Below, piece after piece: positions 1-4,269 of a stretch of 5,225 nt of DNA (the first letter of the stretch is position 1; the number at the start of each line of letters is the position of its first letter). Made by a program: the position numbers and the translations under genes. The notes beneath the pieces were generated by a model that was given only the letters and a program-made list of their open reading frames with translations, had not been told where the DNA came from and did no database searches. This DNA is from Ruminococcus sp. (GTDB lineage Bacteria > Bacillota > Clostridia > Oscillospirales > Acutalibacteraceae), in contig JAMPAE010000127.1 of NCBI GenBank assembly GCA_023667385.1, positions 1 through 5,225 of the forward strand, in the 5' to 3' direction.

Positions 1-13
1 TAATCATTTTACC

Positions 14-47
14 ATAATAAATCAAAGTTGTCAATCTGATTTATTAT
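14..47. promoter_or_regulatory. 11-bp inverted repeat, candidate operator upstream of the flavoprotein operon
   Basis: The arms ATAATAAATCA (14-24) and TGATTTATTAT (37-47) are perfect reverse complements, separated by 12 nt. The best -35-like hexamer, TTGTCA (28-33), lies inside the spacer, so a dimeric regulator bound to both arms would cover the promoter. No T-run follows, so this is not a terminator. The symmetry is seen directly; the operator role is inferred from its position. No regulator gene is present in the window, and the AT-rich composition makes some chance symmetry possible. Confidence 0.45.
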
Positions 48-55
48 ACTATTTT
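28..55 (+). promoter_or_regulatory. Putative sigma-A promoter for the flavoprotein-hydrolase-CMD/cupin operon
   Basis: TTGTCA (28-33) matches the -35 consensus at five of six positions, and TATTTT (50-55) after a 16-nt spacer is a weak -10. Other -10-like hexamers are TATACT (45-50) and a perfect TATAAT (61-66). The first is too close to the -35, and the second would start transcription inside the ribosome binding site at 69-76. Some promoter is expected here because the first gene starts at 84, but the exact hexamers are uncertain. Confidence 0.35.
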
Positions 56-83
56 AACACTATAATTCAAAGGTGGAAAACTT

Positions 84-620
84 ATGAATATTCTTGTTAT
101 CAGCACAAGCCTGAGAAGCCGCAGCAATTCCGAAACGCTTGCAGACGCATTCATTGACGGAGCAAAAAGCGCAGGAAACAACGTTGAAAAAATCAGCTTG
201 AAAGATAAATCAATTACATTTTGCAAAGGCTGCCTTGCCTGCCAGAAAACCCTCAAGTGCGTAATCAAAGACGATGCAGTTGAAATTGCAGAGAAAATGA
301 AAAACGCCGATGTTCTCGTTTTTGCCACACCGATTTATTATTATGAAATGAGCGGTCAGATGAAAACCTTGCTCGACAGAGCCAACCCGCTTTATTCGTC
401 AGATTATAAATTCCGTGACATCTATTTCCTTTCAACCGCCGCCGAAGATGAAAACGGCGTTGACGAAAAAGCAATCAACGGACTTGAAGGCTGGATTGAA
501 TGCTTTGAAAAAGCTCAGCTTAAAGGAACCGTTTTCGCAGGAGGAGTAAATGATGCCGGAGAAATTGACGGACACAAATCACTCAAAACCGCCTTTGACA
601 TGGGCGCAGCAATAAACTAA
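84..620 (+). CDS. Flavodoxin-family / iron-sulfur flavoprotein (Isf)-like FMN protein
   Basis: This 178-residue protein has the flavodoxin-like fold of the NADPH-dependent FMN reductase/Isf group. The N-terminal beta strand and phosphate loop, with STSLRSRSNS at residues 7-16, is the expected FMN-phosphate site. Residues 82-99 (TPIYYYEMSGQMKTLLDR) are the family's flavin-binding segment. Four cysteines at 47, 50, 53 and 59 form CX2CX2CX5C, the compact pattern that binds a 4Fe-4S cluster in archaeal Isf proteins, followed by the common VIKDD. It is a likely cytoplasmic electron carrier or reductase passing electrons to a small substrate. AAAGGTGG (69-76) lies 7 nt before the ATG and supports this start. 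It is the first gene of an operon with the hydrolase and CMD-cupin genes. Cluster occupancy and electron partner are not known; a plain NAD(P)H:quinone or FMN reductase is the alternative. Confidence 0.88.
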   Translation: MNILVISTSLRSRSNSETLADAFIDGAKSAGNNVEKISLKDKSITFCKGCLACQKTLKCVIKDDAVEIAEKMKNADVLVFATPIYYYEMSGQMKTLLDRANPLYSSDYKFRDIYFLSTAAEDENGVDEKAINGLEGWIECFEKAQLKGTVFAGGVNDAGEIDGHKSLKTAFDMGAAIN

Positions 621-635
621 AGGAGGATTCCGAAC

Positions 636-1607
636 ATGGAAAAACTGATTTTAACAGAAGAATGGGACAAAACTTTTGCAAAAAGCGACAAAGTAAATCA
701 CAGGAAAATTACTTTCCTCAATCGCTATGGCATTACACTTGCCGCCGATTTATATGAGCCGAAAAACGCCGAGGGAAAGCTCCATGCAATTGCAGTCAGC
801 GGTCCGTTCGGCGCAGTTAAAGAGCAATCATCAGGCTTATACGCACAAACAATGGCAGAAAAAGGCTTTTTAACAATTGCATTTGACCCGTCATTCACAG
901 GTGAAAGCGGCGGACAGCCGAGATATGTTGCTTCGCCCGACATCAACACCGAAGATTTCCAGGCGGCGGTTGACTTCCTCTCGGTTCAGGAAAACGTTGA
1001 CCCGGAAAAAATCGGCATCATCGGCATTTGCGGCTGGGGCGGTATGGCACTCAACGCTGCCGCAATCGACATCCGAATCAAAGCAACCGTTGCCTCAACA
1101 ATGTATGACATGACCCGTGTCAACGCAAAAGGATATTTTGATTCAGAGGACAGCGAAGAAGCAAGATATGAAAAGCGCAAAGCACTCAACGCTCAGCGAA
1201 TCGTTGACTACAAAAGCGGCAGCTATAAAAGAGCAGGCGGTGTTGTTGACCCGCTTCCCGATGATGCACCGTTTTTTGTCAAGGACTATTATGACTATTA
1301 CAAAACCTCAAGGGGATACCACATAAGGTCGCTCAACTCAAATGACGGCTGGAACATCACATCAACACTTTCATTTTTGAATATGCCGATTTTGCAATAC
1401 AGCAGCGAAATCCGCAGCGCAGTTTTGCTCATTCACGGCGAAAAAGCACATTCATGCTATTTCAGCAAGGACGCATATAAAAATCTCAATGGCGACAACA
1501 AAGAGCTGATGATCATTCCTGATGCAGTGCACACCGACCTTTATGATAAAACCGATGTGATACCGTTTGAGAAAATGGCTGAATTTTTCACAGCCAACCT
1601 GAAATAA
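636..1607 (+). CDS. Alpha/beta hydrolase, YcjY/dienelactone-hydrolase-like, with a cysteine nucleophile elbow
   Basis: This 323-residue cytoplasmic protein has no signal peptide. Its central region reads as an alpha/beta hydrolase: a GPFGA segment near residue 56, probably contributing to the oxyanion hole; FDPSFTGESGG at 83-93; the nucleophile elbow GICGWGG at 130-136; an acid-turn candidate, Glu269, in LLIHGEKAHS (264-273); and a C-terminal His299 in PDAVHTDLYD. The expected triad is Cys132, an acid residue and His299. Cysteine in place of serine is the arrangement of dienelactone hydrolases and is common in this subfamily. The length includes an inserted cap of about 100 residues (roughly 155-255) that would shape substrate choice. 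AGGAGG (621-626) lies 9 nt before the ATG, and the upstream stop codon touches this site, so the gene is tightly coupled to the flavoprotein gene. Substrate unknown; ester, lactone or thioester hydrolysis is likely, peptidase activity less so. Confidence 0.9.
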   Translation: MEKLILTEEWDKTFAKSDKVNHRKITFLNRYGITLAADLYEPKNAEGKLHAIAVSGPFGAVKEQSSGLYAQTMAEKGFLTIAFDPSFTGESGGQPRYVASPDINTEDFQAAVDFLSVQENVDPEKIGIIGICGWGGMALNAAAIDIRIKATVASTMYDMTRVNAKGYFDSEDSEEARYEKRKALNAQRIVDYKSGSYKRAGGVVDPLPDDAPFFVKDYYDYYKTSRGYHIRSLNSNDGWNITSTLSFLNMPILQYSSEIRSAVLLIHGEKAHSCYFSKDAYKNLNGDNKELMIIPDAVHTDLYDKTDVIPFEKMAEFFTANLK

Positions 1608-1628
1608 AAAATAACGGAGGACATAAAC

Positions 1629-2369
1629 ATGATTAAACAAACAGCAGGCAGAGATGCACTGAATGATTTTGCACCCAAATTTGCACAATTGAATGACGAT
1701 GTGTTGTTTGGAGAAGTCTGGTCACGTGAGGAGCTGCTTTCACCGAAAATGCGCTCAATTGTCACAATCACGGCGCTCATCAGCAAAGGGATTGTTGATT
1801 CTTCATTGACCTATCATCTTTCATCGGCACGCAACAACGGTGTCACCAAAACTGAAATGGCAGAAATTTTGACCCACCTTGCTTTTTATGCAGGCTGGCC
1901 GAACGCATGGGCAGCATTCAGAATGGCAAAAGAGGTTTATGCTGATGACTGTGCCGCTGACGAACACGGCGGATTTTTCGGCATGGGTGAGCCTAACACA
2001 GGCTTTGCTCAGTACTTCATCGGCAACAGCTATCTCAATCCGCTGACAGACCCGAACGAAACTGTTTTCATCGCAAACGTCACCTTTGAGCCACGCTGCC
2101 GCAACAACTGGCACATACATCACGCAAAATCAGGCGGCGGACAGATTCTCATCTGCGTTGACGGCGAGGGCTGGTATCAGGAAGATGGCAAAGAAGCACA
2201 AAGCCTCAAAGCGGGCGATGTTGTGACCATTCCGTCAGGTGTCAAGCACTGGCACGGCGCCAAAAGCGGCTGCTGGTTCAGCCACCTTGCTGTTGAATGC
2301 CCCGGCGAAGAATGTTCAAATGAATGGCTTGAGCCTGTCACTGACGAGATATATGATAAATTAGGATAA
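1629..2369 (+). CDS. Carboxymuconolactone decarboxylase domain fused to a C-terminal cupin
   Basis: The protein has 246 residues and two domains. Residues about 15-105 form an all-helical CMD domain (PKMRSIVTITALISKG, then TYHLSSARNNGVTKTEMAEI, then a YAGWPNAW turn). It lacks the CxxC of AhpD-type peroxidases, so it belongs with the non-redox CMD branch; His63 is the conserved histidine. Residues about 140-228 form a cupin barrel: motif 1 has WHIHH (161-165) with Gln172 and GEGWYQ, and motif 2 has GDVVTIPSGVKHWHG (196-210). Likely metal ligands are His162, His164 and His207, with Gln172 where many cupins have Glu. CMD proteins decarboxylate or isomerise lactone or enol intermediates, and cupins of this kind bind a divalent metal. 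Together they could act in sequence on one small substrate. CGGAGG (1615-1620) lies 8 nt before the ATG. It is the last gene of the operon, ahead of a strong terminator. The exact reaction is unknown. Confidence 0.9.
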   Translation: MIKQTAGRDALNDFAPKFAQLNDDVLFGEVWSREELLSPKMRSIVTITALISKGIVDSSLTYHLSSARNNGVTKTEMAEILTHLAFYAGWPNAWAAFRMAKEVYADDCAADEHGGFFGMGEPNTGFAQYFIGNSYLNPLTDPNETVFIANVTFEPRCRNNWHIHHAKSGGGQILICVDGEGWYQEDGKEAQSLKAGDVVTIPSGVKHWHGAKSGCWFSHLAVECPGEECSNEWLEPVTDEIYDKLG

Positions 2370-2386
2370 AAACACACCATAAAGCA

Positions 2387-2440
2387 AACCTCCGACACTT
2401 GTGCACAACAGTAAGTGTCGGAGGTTGATTATTTGATTTT
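2387..2440. terminator. Bidirectional intrinsic terminator between convergent genes
   Basis: A perfect 14-bp stem (2387-2400 with 2413-2426, arms AACCTCCGACACTT and AAGTGTCGGAGGTT) encloses a 12-nt loop. On the plus strand it is followed by a T-rich tail that ends in a seven-T run. It lies 17 nt after the CMD-cupin stop and 2 nt beyond the stop of the minus-strand yxeA-like gene. On the minus strand the following sequence is less T-rich but ends in five Ts, so termination in that direction is plausible but weaker. The plus-strand T-run falls inside the last codons of the convergent gene. Confidence 0.9.
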
Positions 2441-2767
2441 TTTCTGTACGGTCTGCGGCAGGTTGTCAAACTGAACTTCTTCCCATTTATGCACGCCTGC
2501 TGACCTGACTTCCAGCAGAATATATGCGTCATCCTTGAGCCGCTTATGTGTTTTGAACGTAAGCTCCTTTTGTTTGCCGTCTTCGTTATAGCAAGTCAAC
2601 GTATATTCATACTGCATATCTTCGACAGCATCAAGCTCAACTGCTTTTGAGTCATCAATCTGAGCGTAGTAAAACACATCATAGTTTTCCCAATAATACA
2701 CGCCGCCGACAACACCGCACAACAGAGCTGCCACGATTACCGTAACAATCAAAAATTTGCCTTTCAT
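2429..2767 (-). CDS. YxeA-family (DUF1093) small membrane-anchored or secreted protein
   Basis: This 112-residue protein has Lys2 and Lys4 followed by a hydrophobic stretch at residues 5-26, serving as a signal anchor or uncleaved signal peptide. The remainder is a small extracytoplasmic domain. It shows the YxeA layout: YYAQI near 33-37, MQYEYTLTCYNEDGKQKELTF at 51-71, the KRLKDDAYILLEV strand pair at 75-87, then WEEVQFDNLPQTVQKKI at the end. The usual family length is about 110-115 residues, so it looks complete. Cys17 is preceded by Leu-Leu, which does not fit a lipobox, so lipidation is unlikely. AAAGGA lies about 9 nt before the ATG on the minus strand, and an extended -10 promoter is close upstream. 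It appears to be transcribed alone. The family is typical of Bacillota and its molecular role is poorly defined. No functional link to the neighbouring convergent operon is evident beyond the shared terminator. Confidence 0.85.
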   Translation of the reverse strand: MKGKFLIVTVIVAALLCGVVGGVYYWENYDVFYYAQIDDSKAVELDAVEDMQYEYTLTCYNEDGKQKELTFKTHKRLKDDAYILLEVRSAGVHKWEEVQFDNLPQTVQKKIK

Positions 2768-2799
2768 CTGACATCATCCTTTCGATATAAATTACGGAT

Positions 2800-2808
2800 A
2801 TTATATCA
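2800..2808 (-). promoter_or_regulatory. Extended -10 promoter for the yxeA-like gene
   Basis: Read on the minus strand, TGATATAAT gives a perfect TATAAT (plus-strand 2800-2805) preceded by the TGn extension. The sequence 17 nt further upstream is GGCGTG, a poor -35, consistent with dependence on the extended -10. The start of transcription would be near 2793, giving a leader of about 25 nt that carries the ribosome binding site at 2777-2782. Confidence 0.6.
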
Positions 2809-2838
2809 GATTTTTCCACACACACGCCATCGAATCAG

Positions 2839-2875
2839 CTTACAAAAATCATGCTGCGACTTACATTTTTGTAAG
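2839..2875. repeat. 11-bp inverted repeat with nested palindrome
   Basis: CTTACAAAAAT (2839-2849) and ATTTTTGTAAG (2865-2875) are perfect complements separated by 15 nt. The right side also forms a tighter palindrome, CTTACA-TTTT-TGTAAG (2860-2875), so the left CTTACA (2839-2844) and the second CTTACA (2860-2865) compete for the same TGTAAG. No T-run follows on either strand, so it is not an intrinsic terminator. It lies about 45-80 bp upstream of the inferred yxeA-like start of transcription and could be a regulator site with three half-sites, or an RNA hairpin. Confidence 0.5.
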
Positions 2876-2883
2876 GTGGGAGA

Positions 2884-2932
2884 CAATGCACATTGAAGAA
2901 GCAAGCCACGCTTGACGTGTGTTAAGCTTTGC
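2884..2932. repeat. Further palindromes next to the 2839-2875 repeat
   Basis: CAATG-CA-CATTG (2884-2895) is a 12-nt palindrome with a 2-nt centre. It is followed by a hairpin-like element in which GCAAGC (2901-2906) faces GCTTTGC (2926-2932) with one bulge, enclosing CACG-CTTGA-CGTG (2907-2919). These pairings are seen by eye; their stability was not calculated. Confidence 0.35.
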
Positions 2933-2971
2933 CGCTCCGTACCCGCAATTTCTGCTAAAAGGAAAAAACTA

Positions 2972-3001
2972 TTGATAAGACAATGAAATATGTAGTAAAA
3001 T
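2972..3001 (+). promoter_or_regulatory. Promoter-like hexamers in the intergenic region
   Basis: TTGATA (2972-2977) and TAAAAT (2996-3001) are separated by 18 nt, and each differs from the sigma-A consensus at one position. Transcription would begin near 3008 and run over the TTAATA repeats. No protein gene follows before the bidirectional hairpin at 3357-3384. The region is AT-rich, so a chance match is possible. Confidence 0.35.
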
Positions 3002-3010
3002 GTGAACGCA

Positions 3011-3037
3011 TTAATAATTTCTTAATATATCTTAATA
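3011..3037 (+). promoter_or_regulatory. Three phased TTAATA direct repeats, possible response-regulator box
   Basis: TTAATA occurs at 3011-3016, 3022-3027 and 3032-3037, with spacings of 11 and 10 bp, so all three face one side of the helix. OmpR/PhoB-family regulators bind tandem hexamers with this period; the Bacillus PhoP box is TTAACA-like with gaps of about 5 bp. The repeats are visible in the sequence; the regulator is an inference. They sit just downstream of the promoter-like hexamers at 2972-3001, where binding would repress. Confidence 0.35.
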
Positions 3038-3356
3038 ATATCAAATTAATTCCCGGCATAGCAACTTATTTCAGGTTATGATGAACCGTATCTTGTCATG
3101 CTTAAAAGTTTATTAATCAAATGCAAGGTTTTTCCGCTTAACAAGACATATGACACCGTTAGCCAGAAAAATCATGGCATGATATTAAAGTTTTAGGCAT
3201 TGTAAGATGGTATGCACGTTTTTTATGAATAATCGTTTGACGGCGATTACGAAATTTTCCGTTAAATCAGAAAGTTAAAAAATTGTCATCTAATCATATT
3301 CGAAGCGCATTTCGCAGCGTCAACTATTTCACTTTTTACAAGGCAAAATTCATTGA

Positions 3357-3384
3357 AAAAAGCACTTCCGAAGAAGTGCTTTTT
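3357..3384 (-). terminator. Intrinsic terminator of the tRNA-Leu gene, UUCG tetraloop
   Basis: On the minus strand the stem GCACTTC/GAAGTGC is closed by a TTCG loop (a C-UUCG-G tetraloop), is extended by A-T pairs, and ends in a six-T run. It begins only 2 nt beyond the encoded CCA of the tRNA. On the plus strand the same hairpin is followed by TTTTTC, so it may also stop plus-strand transcripts from the intergenic region before they oppose the tRNA. Confidence 0.9.
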
Positions 3385-3386
3385 CT

Positions 3387-3471
3387 TGGTGCGAGAGACG
3401 GGACTTGAACCCGTACGAGTCGCCCCACACGCCCCTCAAACGTGCGCGTCTGCCGATTCCGCCACTCTCGC
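3387..3471 (-). tRNA. tRNA-Leu (anticodon GAG)
   Basis: The 85-nt minus-strand gene folds as a class II tRNA. The acceptor stem is GCGAGAG with CTCTCGC, seven perfect pairs, followed by discriminator A and an encoded CCA. The D-arm contains AATCGGCAGA. The anticodon stem CACGT/GCGTG encloses the loop TTGAGGG, which places GAG at positions 34-36 and reads CUC and CUU leucine codons. A variable arm of about 13 nt (GGG facing CTC), longer than in class I tRNAs, and the T-arm ACGGG-TTCAAGT-CCCGT complete the fold. The long variable arm could suggest tRNA-Ser, but the only register with a paired anticodon stem gives GAG. It has its own promoter and terminator and so is a single-gene unit. Confidence 0.97.
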
Positions 3472-3501
3472 ATATTAACTTGCTCTCACAAGTGCTTGTA
3501 T

Positions 3502-3530
3502 AATATATCATCATTTTGCGCCGTTGTCAA
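3502..3530 (-). promoter_or_regulatory. Sigma-A promoter of tRNA-Leu
   Basis: On the minus strand a perfect TTGACA (plus-strand 3525-3530) is followed after 17 nt by TATATT (3502-3507). The start near 3495 leaves a short 5' leader before the mature tRNA end at 3471. That leader holds a small CTTG/CAAG hairpin that would be removed with the leader by RNase P. Confidence 0.85.
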
Positions 3531-3534
3531 GAGG

Positions 3535-3550
3535 TTTTTTCAAGTTTTTT
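3535..3550. promoter_or_regulatory. Phased T-tracts between divergent promoters, UP-element-like
   Basis: Two six-T tracts (3535-3540 and 3545-3550) repeat at exactly 10 bp. They lie in the 29 bp between the -35 boxes of the tRNA promoter and the CMD-SDR promoter. Phased A/T tracts curve DNA and, just upstream of a -35, can contact the RNA polymerase alpha subunits. The position suits both promoters; the function is inferred. Confidence 0.45.
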
Positions 3551-3559
3551 GATAAATTA

Positions 3560-3588
3560 TTGACAATAAAATCCTTAAAGTATATAAT
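3560..3588 (+). promoter_or_regulatory. Perfect consensus sigma-A promoter of the CMD-SDR operon
   Basis: TTGACA (3560-3565), a 17-nt spacer and TATAAT (3583-3588) match the vegetative consensus at all twelve positions. TGATAAA (3550-3556) and TTTATCA (3589-3595) form a 7-bp inverted pair on either side of the core, which could be half-sites for a repressor. The start near 3595 gives a leader of about 130 nt before the first gene. Such a strong core promoter suggests high basal transcription or control by repression or by the leader. Confidence 0.88.
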
Positions 3589-3594
3589 TTTATC

Positions 3595-3723
3595 AGTTAA
3601 GGCAAGCATTAAAAGGAGATAAATACGGACATTTTGCTCAATGTGGGAATTGTGATTTTCGCTTCTCATTGCAAAAGTCATTCAATTTTTACGTCTTGAC
3701 AAAATTATAACGAGGTGACTTAA
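3595..3723 (+). other. Long 5' leader of the CMD-SDR operon
   Basis: The leader contains an orphan AAGGAG (3613-3618) with no start codon at a workable distance; the next ATG at 3641 reads only four codons and a TTG at 3634 reads 21. An imperfect stem pairs 3629-3643 with 3668-3679 (TTTTGC with GCAAAA and AATG with CATT, with bulges). AATTTT (3684-3689) can pair with AAAATT (3701-3706) just before the ribosome binding site GAGGTG (3712-3717). No known riboswitch or T-box core was recognised. Confidence 0.4.
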
Positions 3724-4266
3724 ATGAGCTATTTACCAATGATGGACTATGAAACCGCAAGTGAAGATGTCAAAAAAGAATTTGACGATCAAATTGCAAA
3801 ACACGGCAGAATCACCAACATGAAAAAGACCTTGCTCAACAACATTCCTGCATTCAAGGCTTATATGGAGTGGTACACACTTTATGACTTGATTGTTCCG
3901 TTTGTCGGCGAAAGAGGCCTGAGTCTGTTCTCTTATGCAATTTCAAAAGGCAACGACTGCCTTATCTGCGGTTCATTTTTCCGCAAAATTCTGATTGACG
4001 CCGGGGAAGACCCTGACAACCCGGATTTAAGTGACAAGGATAAGCTTCTTATGGAGCTTGGTCAGTCAATCTGCGTCAATCCGCATAATATTCCCGACTA
4101 TATCTACGATGACCTTAAAGCAATGTTCACTGATGAACAGATTGTTCTGCTGCTCGCTTTTGCAGGCATCATGTATGCAACAAACCTTTTCAACACAATT
4201 GCAAAAGTACCTCTTGATGAGGTTTTGCTCAATTACAAATTAGACACAAAGAAAAAAGGAGAATAA
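3724..4266 (+). CDS. Stand-alone carboxymuconolactone decarboxylase / AhpD-like protein with CxxC
   Basis: The protein has 180 residues, is helical and cytoplasmic, and belongs to the CMD/AhpD-like fold. The core segment SYAISKGNDCLICGSFFRKILIDAG (70-94) places Cys79 and Cys82 at the start of the helix, as in AhpD-type peroxidases. AhpD also has a proton-relay histidine four residues after the second cysteine, and here that position is Phe86. Its glutamate twelve residues before the first cysteine is Ser67 here. The full peroxidase relay therefore seems incomplete, and a thiol-disulfide or substrate-binding role is as likely as peroxide reduction. GAGGTG lies 6 nt before the ATG. The gene ends 3 nt before the SDR gene. 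It shares only the fold with the CMD-cupin gene of the first operon, not its length or active site. Substrate unknown. Confidence 0.87.
   Translation: MSYLPMMDYETASEDVKKEFDDQIAKHGRITNMKKTLLNNIPAFKAYMEWYTLYDLIVPFVGERGLSLFSYAISKGNDCLICGSFFRKILIDAGEDPDNPDLSDKDKLLMELGQSICVNPHNIPDYIYDDLKAMFTDEQIVLLLAFAGIMYATNLFNTIAKVPLDEVLLNYKLDTKKKGE
4255..4261 (+). promoter_or_regulatory. Ribosome binding site inside the end of the CMD gene
   Basis: AAAGGAG lies 8 nt before the SDR ATG at 4270 and overlaps the final Lys-Gly-Glu codons of the CMD gene, whose stop codon is only 3 nt before the ATG. This fixes the SDR start and suggests translational coupling, which would keep the two proteins in a set ratio. Confidence 0.8.
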
Positions 4267-4269
4267 AAA

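Larger units (their letters stand above)
2768..3386. other. Gene-free intergenic region
   Basis: No open reading frame here has both a reasonable length and a ribosome binding site; the longest candidates are about 20 codons. The left part (to about 2940) has moderate GC and several palindromes. The right part is AT-rich and contains a promoter-like pair, phased TTAATA repeats, a 13-nt palindrome ATCATGGCATGAT at 3171-3183, and the tRNA terminator. No decayed reading frame or insertion-sequence end was recognised. It may hold an untranslated RNA or regulatory DNA, but nothing identifies one firmly. Confidence 0.6.

Noticed and set aside
44..328. Minus-strand open frame of 94 codons over the flavoprotein gene
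   Set aside because: It lies antisense to a well-supported gene, has no ribosome binding site and shows no recognisable family; it is a codon-bias shadow.
1821..2123. Minus-strand open frame of 100 codons within the CMD-cupin gene
   Set aside because: It is antisense to conserved CMD and cupin motifs and has no start context; a shadow frame.
2817..2826. Short CA dinucleotide run as a phase-variable repeat
   Set aside because: There are only about four or five units and it lies upstream of the -10, too short to suggest slippage-based switching.
3112..3174. Small hydrophobic minus-strand ORF of about 20 codons, considered as a toxin or leader peptide
   Set aside because: No ribosome binding site or promoter precedes it, and the sequence does not match a known type I toxin pattern.
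3207..3278. Small plus-strand ORF of 23 codons in the intergenic region
   Set aside because: It has no Shine-Dalgarno sequence and no recognisable features, and short open frames are expected by chance in AT-rich DNA.
3696..3711. Second TTGACA (3696-3701) with TATAAC (3706-3711) as an internal promoter
   Set aside because: The hexamers are only 4 nt apart and cannot form a sigma-A promoter; no suitable -10 lies 16-18 nt downstream.
3595..3723. T-box or known riboswitch in the CMD operon leader
   Set aside because: No T-box antiterminator core, no terminator hairpin and no recognisable conserved riboswitch motif are present.
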